Shown one piece after another: positions 55,675 through 64,000 of a stretch of 64,000 nucleotides of DNA. Numbering within the stretch: position 1 is the first letter of the stretch; the number at the start of each line of letters is the position of its first letter. The notes below the pieces were generated by a model that saw only the letters and a list, made by a program, of their open reading frames with translations, was not told the DNA's origin and searched no databases. Source of the stretch: Cyanobium sp. C1_MAG_00004 (GTDB lineage Bacteria > Cyanobacteriota > Cyanobacteriia > PCC-6307 > Cyanobiaceae); contig JAIXOF010000099.1 in the NCBI GenBank assembly GCA_027486935.1, positions 33,629 through 97,628 on the forward strand, read 5' to 3'. The translations under genes and the position numbers were made by a program.

Positions 55675-56543
55675 GGCAGCTCCAAGGCGATCGCCCCCAG
55701 GCGGGCGCAGCGGTAATCGTCCAGCAGCTTGGTGGCCATGCGGGTGGTGTCGCCGCTGGTGTGACGGCTGGCGGCTTCGAGCAACCAGGTTTCGGCGTCG
55801 GGATCACCCGCAGGCAGCTGTCCCAGGGGGACGCCGTAGCGCTGCTGCAGCAGATCGGCGGCCACCCCTGCCGCAGGCACCGCACTCAAATGCGCCAGCA
55901 GCTGCACGAACGCCACCGCCACAGCCTCGCTGTCATAGGCGGCCTGGCCGATGTCATCGCACAGGGCCAGGCGCAGGGCCGCCTGCTGGTCATCCAGCCG
56001 GGGCGGCAGCACCCCGGGGGCATCGAGCAGGTCGAGTTCCTGGCCCAGGCGCACCCAGCGCAGGCTGCGGGTGACCCCGGCGCGCCGGGCGCTGTCGACC
56101 ACCTTCTGACGCACCAGGCGGTTGATCAGGGCCGACTTACCCACATTGGGGAAGCCCAACATCAGCGCCCGCACCGGCCGGGGTTTCATGCCCCGGGCAG
56201 CGCGGCGGGCATTGAGCGCCTGGCCGCTGCGGATTGCGGCCTGCTGCAGCTGTTTGACGCCGGTGCCGGCCTTGGCATCGCACCACCAGATGGTCTGCTC
56301 GCTGCCCCGGAACCACTGGTCCCAGGCCTGTTGGGCCGGCACCGACACCATGTCGCGGCGGTTGAGCACCAGCAGGTGCTGCTTGCCGCTGATCCAGCGC
56401 TGCAGACGGGGATGCCCGGTCGACAGGGGGATGCGGGCGTCGCGCACCTCGATCACCAGATCCACCTTGGCCAGGGCCTCATGCAGGGCCCTCTCGGCCT
56501 TGGCGATGTGGCCTGGGTACCACTGGATCTGCGGACTACCCAT
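55671..56543 (-). CDS. rbgA: Ribosome biogenesis GTPase (RbgA/YlqF)
   Basis: A 290-residue circularly permuted GTPase needed for 50S assembly. The order G4-G1-G3 is seen: HLLVLNRRDMV, then LMLGFPNVGKSALINRLVRQ and LLDAPGVLPPRL. It begins MGSPQIQWYPGHIAKAERAL, the typical family N-terminus. Its start overlaps the stress-protein stop by 1 nt and its end overlaps rluD by 4 nt, coupling ribosome-related genes. Confidence 0.95.
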   Translation of the reverse strand: MGSPQIQWYPGHIAKAERALHEALAKVDLVIEVRDARIPLSTGHPRLQRWISGKQHLLVLNRRDMVSVPAQQAWDQWFRGSEQTIWWCDAKAGTGVKQLQQAAIRSGQALNARRAARGMKPRPVRALMLGFPNVGKSALINRLVRQKVVDSARRAGVTRSLRWVRLGQELDLLDAPGVLPPRLDDQQAALRLALCDDIGQAAYDSEAVAVAFVQLLAHLSAVPAAGVAADLLQQRYGVPLGQLPAGDPDAETWLLEAASRHTSGDTTRMATKLLDDYRCARLGAIALELP

Positions 56544-56914
56544 CAGGGCACCACCAGCACCGGGCAGGGCGCCAGCTGGATCACCCGGGCCGCAGTGCTC
56601 TGTTGGTCGCTCTCGAGGGTGATGCCGCGGGTGCCCATGACGATCACATCGGCGTTGATCTCGTCGGCGACATCGCCGATCACAAAGGCGGGGTTGCCCT
56701 CGCGCTCGATCACCTGGGCGCTGACGCCGGCCTGCTCGAAGCTGGCCCGTGCCTGCTCGAGCAACCGGGCCACGGCCGCTTCGTCGTCACCCGGTTCGAC
56801 CACCGACAACAGCACCAGGCGGCTGTTGTGCTGCTGGGCCAGCTGCAGAGCGACAGCCGCCGTCTCCATGGCCTGGCGGCTCTGATCAAGGGGAAACAGA
56901 ACGGTCTCGAACAT
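56543..56914 (-). CDS. Universal stress protein family
   Basis: A 123-residue UspA-fold protein: MFETVLFPLDQSRQAMETAA, VIVMGTRGITLESDQQSTAA and RVIQLAPCPVLVV. The ATP-binding GxxGx9GS-type loop is altered (GTRGITLESDQQST), so nucleotide binding is uncertain. It opens a coupled run with rbgA and rluD. It is divergent from pgk with 133 nt between starts. Confidence 0.88.
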   Translation of the reverse strand: MFETVLFPLDQSRQAMETAAVALQLAQQHNSRLVLLSVVEPGDDEAAVARLLEQARASFEQAGVSAQVIEREGNPAFVIGDVADEINADVIVMGTRGITLESDQQSTAARVIQLAPCPVLVVP

Positions 56915-57047
56915 CAGGTGACGGTCACAACGCTCAGAGCTCCAATCCAGTCTGAGCTCCCCCCTGCCAAGCCGCCAGGGGCTGGCACGGGGGGATAACC
57001 GCAGGCGGGGAGCTAACCTCGCCCCCGCTCGAAGCATCCCGACCACC

Positions 57048-58253
57048 ATGGCGAAGCGTTCCCTGGCCAGCCTCAGCGCTGATGACCTGCGCGGCAAGCG
57101 CGTGCTGGTCCGGGTCGACTTCAACGTACCGCTCAACGATGCCGGCGCCATCACCGACGACACCCGCATCCGCGCTGCCCTGCCGACGATCAACGACCTG
57201 ATCGGCAAGGGTGCCAAGGTGATCCTGGCGGCCCACTTCGGCCGTCCCAAGGGCCAGGTCAATGACGCGATGCGTCTCACCCCTGTGGCCGCCCGGCTGG
57301 GCGAGCTGCTGGGCAAGGGCGTGACCAAGACCGACAGCTGCATCGGTCCCGATGCCGAGGCCAAGGTGGCCGCCATGGCCGAGGGCGATGTGGTGCTGCT
57401 CGAGAACGTGCGCTTCTTCGCTGAAGAAGAGAAAAACGAAGCCGGCTTTGCCGCCCAGCTGGCCGCTCTGGCCGACGTGTATGTGAATGACGCCTTTGGC
57501 GCCGCCCACCGCGCCCACGCCTCGACCGAGGGTGTCACCAAGCACCTGCGCCCCAGCGTCGCCGGTTACCTGATGGAGAAGGAGCTCCAATACCTGCAGG
57601 GTGCCATCGATGAGCCCAAGCGCCCCCTGGCCGCCATCGTGGGTGGCTCCAAGGTGAGCTCCAAGATCGGCGTGCTCGAGGCCCTGCTCGACAAATGCGA
57701 CAAGATCCTGGTCGGCGGCGGCATGATCTTCACCTTCTACAAGGCCCGCGGCCTGGCGGTCGGCAAGAGCCTGGTCGAAGAGGACAAGCTGGAGCTGGCC
57801 AAGGAGCTCGAAGCCAAGGCCGCGGCCAAGGGCGTGCAGTTCCTGCTGCCCACCGATGTGGTGCTGGCCGACAACTTCGCCCCTGACGCCAACAGCCAGA
57901 TCGCCGGTGTGGATGCCATCCCCGACGGCTGGATGGGCCTCGACATCGGCCCCGACTCGATCAAGGTGTTCCAGGACGCTCTGGCCGACTGCCAGACGGT
58001 GATCTGGAACGGCCCCATGGGTGTGTTCGAATTCGACGCCTTTGCCGCCGGCACCAACGCCATCGCCACCACCCTGGCCGACCTGAGCGGCAAGGGCTGC
58101 TGCACCATCATTGGCGGCGGTGACTCGGTCGCCGCAGTTGAGAAGGCCGGCCTGGCCGACAAGATGTCCCACATCTCGACCGGCGGCGGCGCCAGCCTCG
58201 AGCTGCTCGAAGGCAAGGTGCTGCCCGGCGTAGCCGCCCTCGACGAGGCCTGA
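57048..58253 (+). CDS. pgk: Phosphoglycerate kinase
   Basis: A 401-residue enzyme of glycolysis and the Calvin cycle that interconverts 1,3-bisphosphoglycerate and 3-phosphoglycerate. It begins [20 protein letters not shown], with [20 protein letters not shown], the hinge region [20 protein letters not shown] and the nucleotide site [20 protein letters not shown]. Codon use is strongly biased to C-ending codons, as expected for a highly expressed gene. Confidence 0.98.
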   Translation: MAKRSLASLSADDLRGKRVLVRVDFNVPLNDAGAITDDTRIRAALPTINDLIGKGAKVILAAHFGRPKGQVNDAMRLTPVAARLGELLGKGVTKTDSCIGPDAEAKVAAMAEGDVVLLENVRFFAEEEKNEAGFAAQLAALADVYVNDAFGAAHRAHASTEGVTKHLRPSVAGYLMEKELQYLQGAIDEPKRPLAAIVGGSKVSSKIGVLEALLDKCDKILVGGGMIFTFYKARGLAVGKSLVEEDKLELAKELEAKAAAKGVQFLLPTDVVLADNFAPDANSQIAGVDAIPDGWMGLDIGPDSIKVFQDALADCQTVIWNGPMGVFEFDAFAAGTNAIATTLADLSGKGCCTIIGGGDSVAAVEKAGLADKMSHISTGGGASLELLEGKVLPGVAALDEA

Positions 58254-58265
58254 TCCGTCTAACGA

Positions 58266-58679
58266 TCAGGGCACGGTCCGAATCCCTTGTCCGTACCCAG
58301 CAAGGGATTCGTCTGTTGTCAGCAAGGTCAGTCCCTCCACCTGGGCGACAGCCACCAGCAGGCGATCAAAGGGATCGCGGTGAATCCAGGGCAGCTGTTG
58401 CACGCCCAAGGCATGTTCAGCCTTGATCGGCAGTTCGATAAAGCCCTGCGTCAACAAACCGTGGCGCAGGGCAGCCCCATCCACTTGAAAGTCAGAACGC
58501 CCCAGGGAGGTCTTGATCGCCACCTCCCAGAGGCTGACAACACTGAACAGCACAGGTCGCTCAGGGTCCTCAAGCGTCTTGAGCAGTAAGGGGGGCAACC
58601 GCTCAGGCTGCGCTGCCCACCAGAGCAACAACTGGGTGTCGAGCAGCAGGGGGTCCAGGCTGATCACCGGGCTGGTCAC
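58266..58679 (-). CDS. vapC: PIN-domain toxin (VapC family)
   Basis: A 137-residue PIN ribonuclease from a GTG at 58679. The acidic catalytic residues are in PLLLDTQLLLWWAAQ (Asp), SLWEVAIKTSLGRSDF (Glu), DPFDRLLVAVAQVEGLTLLT (Asp) and TDESLAGY. The partner antitoxin gene overlaps it by 4 nt. It would cleave RNA when free of the antitoxin. Confidence 0.92.
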   Translation of the reverse strand: MTSPVISLDPLLLDTQLLLWWAAQPERLPPLLLKTLEDPERPVLFSVVSLWEVAIKTSLGRSDFQVDGAALRHGLLTQGFIELPIKAEHALGVQQLPWIHRDPFDRLLVAVAQVEGLTLLTTDESLAGYGQGIRTVP

Positions 58680-58918
58680 TGATCGGTGGTCTGCCCGAAC
58701 ATGGCGTTGATCTCGGCTGTGAAGTCACGCTTCAGGTCCGCATGCAACACCGTCTGCTCGGCCAGGAAGCCCGGCTGGCGCGGGCGGCGCTGGGCCGCCA
58801 CCGGCGTCAGCCTGACCAGGGGTTGACCAGCCTTGGCGATCACAACCTCTTCTCCCGCGAGTGCCCGCTGCACGTAACGCGAAAGGTGGGTCTTGGCGTC
58901 GTGGAGGTTGACCTGCAT
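58676..58918 (-). CDS. Antitoxin, Phd/YefM family
   Basis: An 80-residue DNA-binding antitoxin: MQVNLHDAKTHLSRYVQRAL, then GEEVVIAKAGQPLVRLTPVA. This is the Phd/YefM N-terminal fold; the C-terminal tail (LKRDFTAEINAMFGQTTDQ) should wrap the toxin. The stop overlaps the toxin start by 4 nt, the usual antitoxin-first order, and the pair probably represses its own promoter. Confidence 0.92.
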   Translation of the reverse strand: MQVNLHDAKTHLSRYVQRALAGEEVVIAKAGQPLVRLTPVAAQRRPRQPGFLAEQTVLHADLKRDFTAEINAMFGQTTDQ

Positions 58919-58947
58919 GGGCCAAGCTTAGTCCGCTGGCTGCTAAG

Positions 58948-59379
58948 TCAGATCTCGGCCCCGCCTGGGACACCAGGACCGCCTTCACCACCCTGCCGTT
59001 TCCAGCCGCCCTGGCCCCCGCGGCGCTCGGGCTGCTCGGGCAACTGGATGCCATAGCGGCCATAGAGAGCGCGCATCGCCGACCAGTGGCTGCGGCGCGA
59101 TTCCATGTTGCTCTGGCGCTCTCGCTGCAGGCAGCTCTTGAACGCATCTGCGGTCTGGGCCGCCTGCACGCAGCGCTCTGCGGTCTGCAGGCCGCTGATC
59201 CGGGCGCGCGAATGCTGCAGCCAAAGCTGCTTCTGTTCGGGGAAGAGCTGCTGCCTCTGCTGCGGCGTGAGGCGCGAGCCAGGCCCAGGGGCCTGTTGGG
59301 CCCTCAGGGCTGTCGAAGCCTGCGTCAGGGCAAGGCCCAACCCCAACAGGGCTGGGACGATCGGAAGGCGCAAGAACAT
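58948..59379 (-). CDS. Secreted protein of unknown function
   Basis: A 143-residue protein from an ATG at 59379 with a signal peptide (MFLRLPIVPALLGLGLALTQ). The mature part is basic and Gln-rich: LTPQQRQQLFPEQKQLWLQH, two cysteines (AERCVQ and KSCLQRE) and a Gly-rich end. It resembles small periplasmic helical proteins of the Spy kind only in composition. No family is recognised. Confidence 0.65.
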   Translation of the reverse strand: MFLRLPIVPALLGLGLALTQASTALRAQQAPGPGSRLTPQQRQQLFPEQKQLWLQHSRARISGLQTAERCVQAAQTADAFKSCLQRERQSNMESRRSHWSAMRALYGRYGIQLPEQPERRGGQGGWKRQGGEGGPGVPGGAEI

Positions 59380-59561
59380 GGCGTGATCGGACTGCGGGCA
59401 GCCGCCAAAGAACAAGGTCAGCCTCACCAGAAACTCTGACTGGATTGCAACTCAGGGGCGCGTCGGTTGTGACCAGATCTTTCTGCGTGCCGGGCCAATC
59501 GCCAGCGCTGTCCGAGGGTCGTCAGCAACGATCCCGAGGGGTGTCTGCCCCCTGCTTTGCC

Positions 59562-60437
59562 ATGTCCCAAACCAGCCCCACACCGCCGACGCTGGCCTTC
59601 ATCGGCCTGGGAGCGCTTGGAACACCCATGGCGGCCAACCTGCTGCAGGCAGGGCACCCATTGCTGGTGCACAACCGCACGCCGAGCGCCGCCGAGCCCC
59701 TGCTGTCGGCTGGGGCCCGGTGGGCCGCCAGCCCGGCCCAGGCCGCTGCCACCGCCGATTGCCTCTGCCTGTGCCTGAGCGATGACGCTGCGGTCCAGGC
59801 CGTGTTGGAAGACGCCATTGCCGGACTACAACCCGGCAGCCTGGTGATCGACTTCTCGACGATCAGCCCCGCCACCAGCCGGGCCATGGCCACCGCGCTG
59901 GGACAAAGCGGTGTGGCTTACATCGATGCCCCGGTCACCGGCGGCACCGAAGGCGCCCGCGCCGGCACCCTCTCGGTGCTGGTGGGGGCTGACGTGGCCG
60001 ATCTGGAACGGGCCCTGCCGGTGCTGCAGGTGGTGGGTGAGCAGATCAGCCATCTGGGGCCGGTTGGTGCTGGTCAGCAGGCCAAGGCGGTCAATCAGGT
60101 GCTGGTGGCGGGCAGTTATGCCGCCGCGGCCGAGGCCGTCGCCCTGGCCCAGCGCTTGGAGCTGCCGATGGACGCGCTGCTGGCCGCGCTGCGCCCTGGC
60201 GCCGCAGGCTCCTGGGCCCTGAGCCATCGGGCCGACGGCATGGTCCAGGGGCACTACCCCCTGGGCTTCAAGCTGGCCCTGCACCGCAAGGACCTGGCCA
60301 TTGCCCAACGGGCCGCAGCCGCGGTCGACCTGGACCTGCCGATCACCAACCAGGTGGCTTCCATGGAGGACGGGCTGATCCACCGTGGCCACGGCGAGCG
60401 CGACGTCTCGGTGCTGGCCGAATGGTTCAGGGGGTGA
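59562..60437 (+). CDS. 3-Hydroxyisobutyrate dehydrogenase family oxidoreductase
   Basis: A 291-residue NAD(P)-dependent beta-hydroxyacid dehydrogenase. The Rossmann motif is LAFIGLGALGTPMAANLLQA; the substrate loop is YIDAPVTGGTEGARAGTLSV; the catalytic lysine is in GAGQQAKAVNQVLVAGSY. Possible substrates include tartronate semialdehyde (glyoxylate metabolism) and glyoxylate itself; sequence alone does not decide. Its 3' end overlaps the next convergent gene by 11 nt. Confidence 0.92.
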   Translation: MSQTSPTPPTLAFIGLGALGTPMAANLLQAGHPLLVHNRTPSAAEPLLSAGARWAASPAQAAATADCLCLCLSDDAAVQAVLEDAIAGLQPGSLVIDFSTISPATSRAMATALGQSGVAYIDAPVTGGTEGARAGTLSVLVGADVADLERALPVLQVVGEQISHLGPVGAGQQAKAVNQVLVAGSYAAAAEAVALAQRLELPMDALLAALRPGAAGSWALSHRADGMVQGHYPLGFKLALHRKDLAIAQRAAAAVDLDLPITNQVASMEDGLIHRGHGERDVSVLAEWFRG

Positions 60438-61242
60438 GCTGGGCGCGATCGGCCACGACCCGCACCCGCTTGGTGGCGCTGACGATGCCCTTGGGATGCA
60501 CCAGCAGCACCGCCCAGGTCTGCTCACCAGGGTTGTAGGGGGCCTGGACGGTCTTGAACAACCCACCCCCGCCGAGCGCACCGAGCTCGAGCCGGGGGGT
60601 TTCCATCGCCTTGGTCTGGCTGGATGAGAGCGCCAGCAGTCCGCCCGCCGCCACCGCGCCGTTGAGGGGTTCGTCGAACACCACATCCACGTCGTACCGC
60701 TGGCCGGTCAGGACGGCATCGGGGATCAGCAGACTGACCGCCAGGTCCTGATCGCCGCTGCGCAGGATCGTCTGCTCACGCAGGACCATCTGCGAGGTGA
60801 TCCGCCCGCCGCTGCTGGTCAGCGCCAGCTGCTGGTTGGCTTGCAGGCGAAAGGTGCTGCCGCCGATCGTGTGGCTGCCCTGCAGCCGCAACTCGACGGT
60901 GCTGCGGCCATCCCTCAGGTTGGGGCCCGGTGTCAGCGTCCAGCTGGCATCGGGAAACTGCTTCAGCAGAGCCCGGCGGCGCAACTCCACCAGGGACGGA
61001 TCCAGACCTGGGCCCACAACCAGCAGCCCGGCCAGGCCCTGACCGTCGGGGTTGAGGGCCCGCTGCAGAGCCTGCAGCTCAGGGGCTGAGGGACCACCAC
61101 CCGTTGCCCCCCCGGCTGCGGCATTCGCCGCGGGTGCCAGGCCCAGAAAAAGACCACCAGTGACCAAGGTCGCCTGGAACATCAGGGTCGCCTGGGACAT
61201 CAGGGCCGCCTGGAACAACGGGCGCAGGCGGCTCAAGAACAT
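60427..61242 (-). CDS. Secreted protein of unknown function
   Basis: A 271-residue protein with a long N-terminal signal (SRLRPLFQAALMSQATLMFQ, then VTGGLFLGLAPAANA). The signal is lengthened by three 18-nt repeats (61166-61219). The mature part has beta-rich segments such as STVELRLQGSHTIGGSTFRL and TGQRYDVDVVFDEPLNGAVA. No domain is recognised. Its start is 57 nt from the divergent murG start. Confidence 0.72.
   Translation of the reverse strand: MFLSRLRPLFQAALMSQATLMFQATLVTGGLFLGLAPAANAAAGGATGGGPSAPELQALQRALNPDGQGLAGLLVVGPGLDPSLVELRRRALLKQFPDASWTLTPGPNLRDGRSTVELRLQGSHTIGGSTFRLQANQQLALTSSGGRITSQMVLREQTILRSGDQDLAVSLLIPDAVLTGQRYDVDVVFDEPLNGAVAAGGLLALSSSQTKAMETPRLELGALGGGGLFKTVQAPYNPGEQTWAVLLVHPKGIVSATKRVRVVADRAQLTP
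61166..61219. repeat. Three 18-nt tandem units in a signal peptide
   Basis: The units are aaggtcgcctggaacatc, agggtcgcctgggacatc and agggccgcctggaacaac. In the minus-strand gene they encode six-residue units (LFQAAL, MSQATL, MFQATL), stretching the signal peptide in frame. Confidence 0.9.
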
Positions 61243-61299
61243 CAGCGGGGGCAGGCGGCAGCGTGCCCTTTAGGTTAGGCGCGCCAGTCGGCATCCACC

Positions 61300-62394
61300 A
61301 TGCCAAGGCTCCTGATCGCGGCCAGCGGCACCGGCGGCCACCTGTTCCCGGCATTGGCCGTGGCCGAGGCCCTGCCGGCCACCTGGCAGGTGCAATGGCT
61401 GGGGGTCCCCGACCGGCTCGAGCGGGAGCTGGTGCCCAGCCATTACCCGCTGCACACCGTGCGGGCCGGGGGGCTGCAGGGCCGCGGCCTGCGCAAGCTC
61501 TGGAACCTGCTGCAGCTGCTGCGGGCCACCGTGGTGGTGCGGCGCCTGATTCGCCGCGAGGGCATCACCGCAGTGTTCAGCACCGGCGGCTACATCGCCG
61601 CCCCCGCGATCGTGGCCGCCCGCTGGTGCGGCGTGCCGGTGGTGCTGCACGAGAGCAATGCGATCCCGGGCCGGGTGACGCGGCTGCTGGGGCGGCGATG
61701 TAGCCGCGTCGCCGTGGGGCTGGCCGCCGCGGCCGAGCGGCTGCCCCGCTGCCGTCCCCTGGTGACCGGCACCCCCGTGCGCGCCGCCGTGTTGCAGCCC
61801 ACCCCCCTGCCCGACTGGGTGCCGCCCGGCCCGGGACCGCTGCTGCTGGCCATGGGCGGCAGCCAGGGGGCCGTGGGCCTCAACCGCATGCTGCGGCCGC
61901 TGCTGCCCCAGCTGGTGTGTGCCGGCTGCCGGGTGGTGCTGCTGTGCGGAGCCAACGACCCCGAGGCCGGCCAGCCGCTGCCCCCCGAACTGGCGGCCGC
62001 GGTGGTCGAGCGCCCCTTTGCCGATGCGGCGGCCATGGCGGGCCTGCTGCAACATGCCGACCTGGCGATCAGCCGCAGCGGTGCCGGCGCCCTGAGCGAG
62101 CTGGCGGTCTGCGGCACCCCGGCGATCCTGGTGCCCTACCCCGCTGCCGCCGACGGCCACCAGGACGCCAACGCCACTGCTGCCGCCGCCCTGGGCGCAG
62201 CCGTGATCGTCTGGCAACACCCCCCCGGCGAGCCCCCGCTGGCCCGGGCGCTGTGGCGCCTGCTGGGCCCCCGCCTGCGGGGCGCCGCCCCTGCCGCCGA
62301 CCACCTGGTCAACCTGCAGGCCGGCATGGCCCGCCTGGCCGTGACCGACGCCGCCGAGCGCCTGGCCGGGTTGCTCGACGGGCTGGCTCGCTGA
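61300..62394 (+). CDS. murG: Lipid II-forming GlcNAc transferase
   Basis: A 364-residue GT-B glycosyltransferase that adds GlcNAc to lipid I at the membrane. It starts [20 protein letters not shown], has [37 protein letters not shown] and [20 protein letters not shown], then DGHQDANA in the donor-binding region. Normal length. It stands apart from other mur genes. Confidence 0.96.
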   Translation: MPRLLIAASGTGGHLFPALAVAEALPATWQVQWLGVPDRLERELVPSHYPLHTVRAGGLQGRGLRKLWNLLQLLRATVVVRRLIRREGITAVFSTGGYIAAPAIVAARWCGVPVVLHESNAIPGRVTRLLGRRCSRVAVGLAAAAERLPRCRPLVTGTPVRAAVLQPTPLPDWVPPGPGPLLLAMGGSQGAVGLNRMLRPLLPQLVCAGCRVVLLCGANDPEAGQPLPPELAAAVVERPFADAAAMAGLLQHADLAISRSGAGALSELAVCGTPAILVPYPAAADGHQDANATAAAALGAAVIVWQHPPGEPPLARALWRLLGPRLRGAAPAADHLVNLQAGMARLAVTDAAERLAGLLDGLAR

Positions 62395-62398
62395 CCGG

Positions 62399-63502
62399 TT
62401 AGAGGCGGCCCCACTCGCGGGCGATGGCCCGCAGCAGTCGGCGATTGGCGCCGTGATCCTGCAGTCCGATGCGCAGCCAGCGGTCGTCCAGCCCCTCAAA
62501 GCTGCGGCAGTCGCGCAGCAGCACGTGCTGGCGCTGCTCCAACGCCACACGCAGGGGTTCCAGCGAACAACTGCCCTGCACCAGCAGGTAGTTGGCCGCA
62601 CTGGGCAGGGGGGTCAAGAGCCCGGCGGTGCCCCTGAGGGCTGCCAGCCGCTGGGTCAGCCAGGCACATTCGCGGGCGCTCCAGCGCTGCGCCCAGGCGC
62701 AATGGCGGCGGTACCACCCGGGAGCCTGCAGCAGCCGCAACCCCAGTTCGACCGCGAGGCCATTGACCGGCCAGGGGTCCCGCCAACGGGCCCAGCGCGC
62801 CAGGCGGCCGGGATCGGCCAGTGCATAGCCCAACCGCAGCCCCGCCAGGCCATAGAGCTTGGTCAGGCTGCGCACCACCACCAGGTTGGGGTGATCGGCC
62901 AGCAGCGGGATCAGGCTCTGGTCCTCACCACCGGGGACCAGCGGCAGAAACGCCTCATCAACGATCACCAACGGGTGGTCGGCCAACAGGGCTGTGATCG
63001 AATCCCGGCTCCACAGCTGCCCTGTGGGGTTGTGGGGGTTGGTGATCCACAGCACGGCCGCCGCAGGAGGCGCTGGCAACGGCATCGGGAAAGCCCCATC
63101 CCATGCAAGGGGCAGGGGCCAGGTGTGCCAGCTGCCGCCCCAGCACGCGAGTGCGCGCCCGTAATCCGCGAAACCCGGCGCCGGCAAGGCACTGGTGCCA
63201 GCGGCCGCGGCGTCGCGGGCGGCCCAGGTGAACAGTTCAGCGGCGCCATTGCCCGGCAGCACCCAGTCCGGATCAAACCCATGCAGGCGGGCCATCGCCG
63301 CCCGCAGCGCCTGCTGGTCGCGGTCGGGGTAGGCGCGCAAACCGGCCAGGGTCGCGCCTGCTTGCGCGGCTGCCCAGGCCACGCGTGGGTGCAACGGCGC
63401 CAGCGAGGCACTGGCATCCAACAGCTGCCAAGGGCGCACTCCCAGGGCTGCCGCGCTAGCCGCAACATTGCCCCCGTGGCGAGCCGTGATGCCGGTTCGC
63501 AT
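62399..63502 (-). CDS. cobD: CobC/CobD-type PLP enzyme (threonine-phosphate decarboxylase-like)
   Basis: A 367-residue fold-type I PLP enzyme. The N-terminal ITARHGGNVAASAAALGV is the HGGN form typical of L-threonine-O-3-phosphate decarboxylases used for the aminopropanol linker of cobalamin. It also has VLWITNPHNPTGQLWSRDSI and the PLP lysine in VVVRSLTKLYGLAGLRLGYA. Histidinol-phosphate aminotransferases are close relatives; hisC already lies at 39130, which supports the cobalamin role. It is convergent with murG, with 4 nt between. Confidence 0.86.
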   Translation of the reverse strand: MRTGITARHGGNVAASAAALGVRPWQLLDASASLAPLHPRVAWAAAQAGATLAGLRAYPDRDQQALRAAMARLHGFDPDWVLPGNGAAELFTWAARDAAAAGTSALPAPGFADYGRALACWGGSWHTWPLPLAWDGAFPMPLPAPPAAAVLWITNPHNPTGQLWSRDSITALLADHPLVIVDEAFLPLVPGGEDQSLIPLLADHPNLVVVRSLTKLYGLAGLRLGYALADPGRLARWARWRDPWPVNGLAVELGLRLLQAPGWYRRHCAWAQRWSARECAWLTQRLAALRGTAGLLTPLPSAANYLLVQGSCSLEPLRVALEQRQHVLLRDCRSFEGLDDRWLRIGLQDHGANRRLLRAIAREWGRL

Positions 63503-63612
63503 GGCCGGACAGCCTGGTGTGGACGACGTTAATCGTCAGCTCCAGAGAACAGGGAACAACCAGCCAGCGCCCTGCAAACCCGGAAGTGACGAGAGGGCAG
63601 CCCCAGGAGCGT

Positions 63613-63676
63613 GGGGCATCAGAGGCTAGGGACACCAGAGGCTTGGGGCATCAGAGGCTTGGGGCATCAGGAGCGA
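63613..63676. repeat. 4 x 16-nt tandem repeat
   Basis: The units are ggggcatcagaggcta, gggacaccagaggctt, ggggcatcagaggctt and ggggcatcaggagcga. They lie about 110 nt upstream of the divergent cobD-like start. Confidence 0.9.
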
Positions 63677-63748
63677 GCAGCCTCCGGAGCGCGCAACAGC
63701 GAATCGGCGCCTTGCATCTGATGACATGTAATCAGCTGCAATGCAGGT

Positions 63749-63777
63749 GCAAGGCAGGTGCATCACCCCTGCCTTGC
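63749..63777. repeat. 10-bp inverted repeat with 9-nt loop
   Basis: The arms gcaaggcagg (63749) and cctgccttgc (63768) pair perfectly. No T-run follows on either strand, so it is not a standard terminator. Nearby aggcagg/ccttgcc copies give alternative pairings. Confidence 0.75.
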
Positions 63778-63902
63778 CACCAGGCAGGAGCCTTGCCATC
63801 AGGCACATGAAAGCTCGGGGGCGATGCAACAACCGCTGGGACAGCAGCACGGGCCCATCGCCCCGGCTGCCGCTATAAACAGCAGGTTGCTGGACCGCAG
63901 CC

Positions 63903-64000
63903 ATGGCTGCCATGCCCTGCAGGCTGTTGCCCCTGCTGAGCGCCCTGGGCCAACGGGCGGGCCTCGCATTGGTTGGCGCCTGGATCCTGGTGGCGGCTCC
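63903..64000 (+). CDS. Start of a secreted or membrane protein (runs off the window)
   Basis: From the ATG at 63903 the frame is open to the window end, about 32 codons: basic then hydrophobic (RLLPLLSALGQRAGLALVG, followed by AWILVAA), like a signal peptide or first helix. Starts at 63903 and 63912 are possible. The rest is outside the window, so no function can be given. Confidence 0.5.
   Translation, partial: MAAMPCRLLPLLSALGQRAGLALVGAWILVAA

Larger units (their letters stand above)
63503..63902. other. Intergenic region before the last gene, with repeats
   Basis: These 400 bases hold no convincing gene. A 4 x 16-nt tandem repeat lies at 63613-63676 and a 10-bp stem with a 9-nt loop at 63749-63777. 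The stretch ctataaac at 63872 could be a -10 element for the final gene, but no matching -35 is clear. Confidence 0.55.

Noticed and set aside
1..64000. tRNA, rRNA, transposase or phage genes
   Set aside because: None was seen in the spacers or reading frames; short degenerate RNAs could still be missed without a covariance search.

Overview
The window is a GC-rich, gene-dense stretch of a picocyanobacterial chromosome (Synechococcus/Cyanobium type). The evidence is a run of cyanobacterial NDH-1 genes (ndhE-G-I-A beside citrate synthase, with ndhH elsewhere), a Mg-protoporphyrin methyltransferase, a phylloquinone gene cluster (menI, menE, menC, menA, menF), a GrrA/GrrM/GrrP peptide system, DUF3285 and Nif11-type small proteins. 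Genes are tightly packed, with many 1-11 nt stop/start overlaps. No rRNA, tRNA, insertion sequence or CRISPR array is visible.

Layout: 1-4237 (minus) holds the start of NAD kinase, ndhE, ndhG, ndhI, ndhA and gltA. 4295-13555 holds sixA, a DUF3352 protein, a rhodanese, hrcA, a pentameric ligand-gated ion channel homologue, trpB, an SUI1-like factor, cysC, an AI-2E transporter and purE. 13594-19102 holds nagA, an AT-richer autotransporter gene, chlM, a frameshifted DUF167 gene and a lipoprotein. 19200-26567 holds a pseudouridine synthase-like gene, a response regulator, a cysteine desulfurase, an amine oxidase, rsmH, ndhH and a DUF2752 protein. 27389-33491 is the phylloquinone cluster, interrupted by a single-chain MazE-MazF fusion. 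33488-42438 holds gshB, a glutaredoxin, prfB with a programmed +1 frameshift, ybeY, dgkA, an amidotransferase, hisC, a decayed aspartic protease and argS. 42495-45050 is the GRRM ribosomal-peptide system. 45118-52103 holds nadC, a TerB-like gene, mnmE, a three-gene secreted operon and relA/spoT. 52177-63502 holds a two-cassette peptide ABC ATPase, a cupin, a Nif11 protein, rluD-like and rbgA genes, a universal stress protein, pgk, a Phd/VapC toxin-antitoxin pair, a beta-hydroxyacid dehydrogenase, murG and a CobC-like enzyme.

Genes that act together: the ndh genes build parts of the membrane arm and connecting domain of the photosynthetic NDH-1 complex. The men genes cover isochorismate formation, the succinylbenzoate steps, thioester cleavage and prenylation for photosystem I phylloquinone. 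grrP-grrA-grrM form one minus-strand unit for a secreted radical-SAM-modified glycine-rich peptide.

The most interesting signals are the ligand-gated channel homologue, the MazE-MazF fusion with nested inverted repeats upstream, the GrrA core with ten aromatic-X-Asn motifs, and the three-gene secreted operon that looks like a pilin plus chaperone without an usher. Short tandem repeats (8-19 nt units) recur in intergenic regions, around stop codons and inside coding sequences, suggesting a lineage prone to small tandem duplications.
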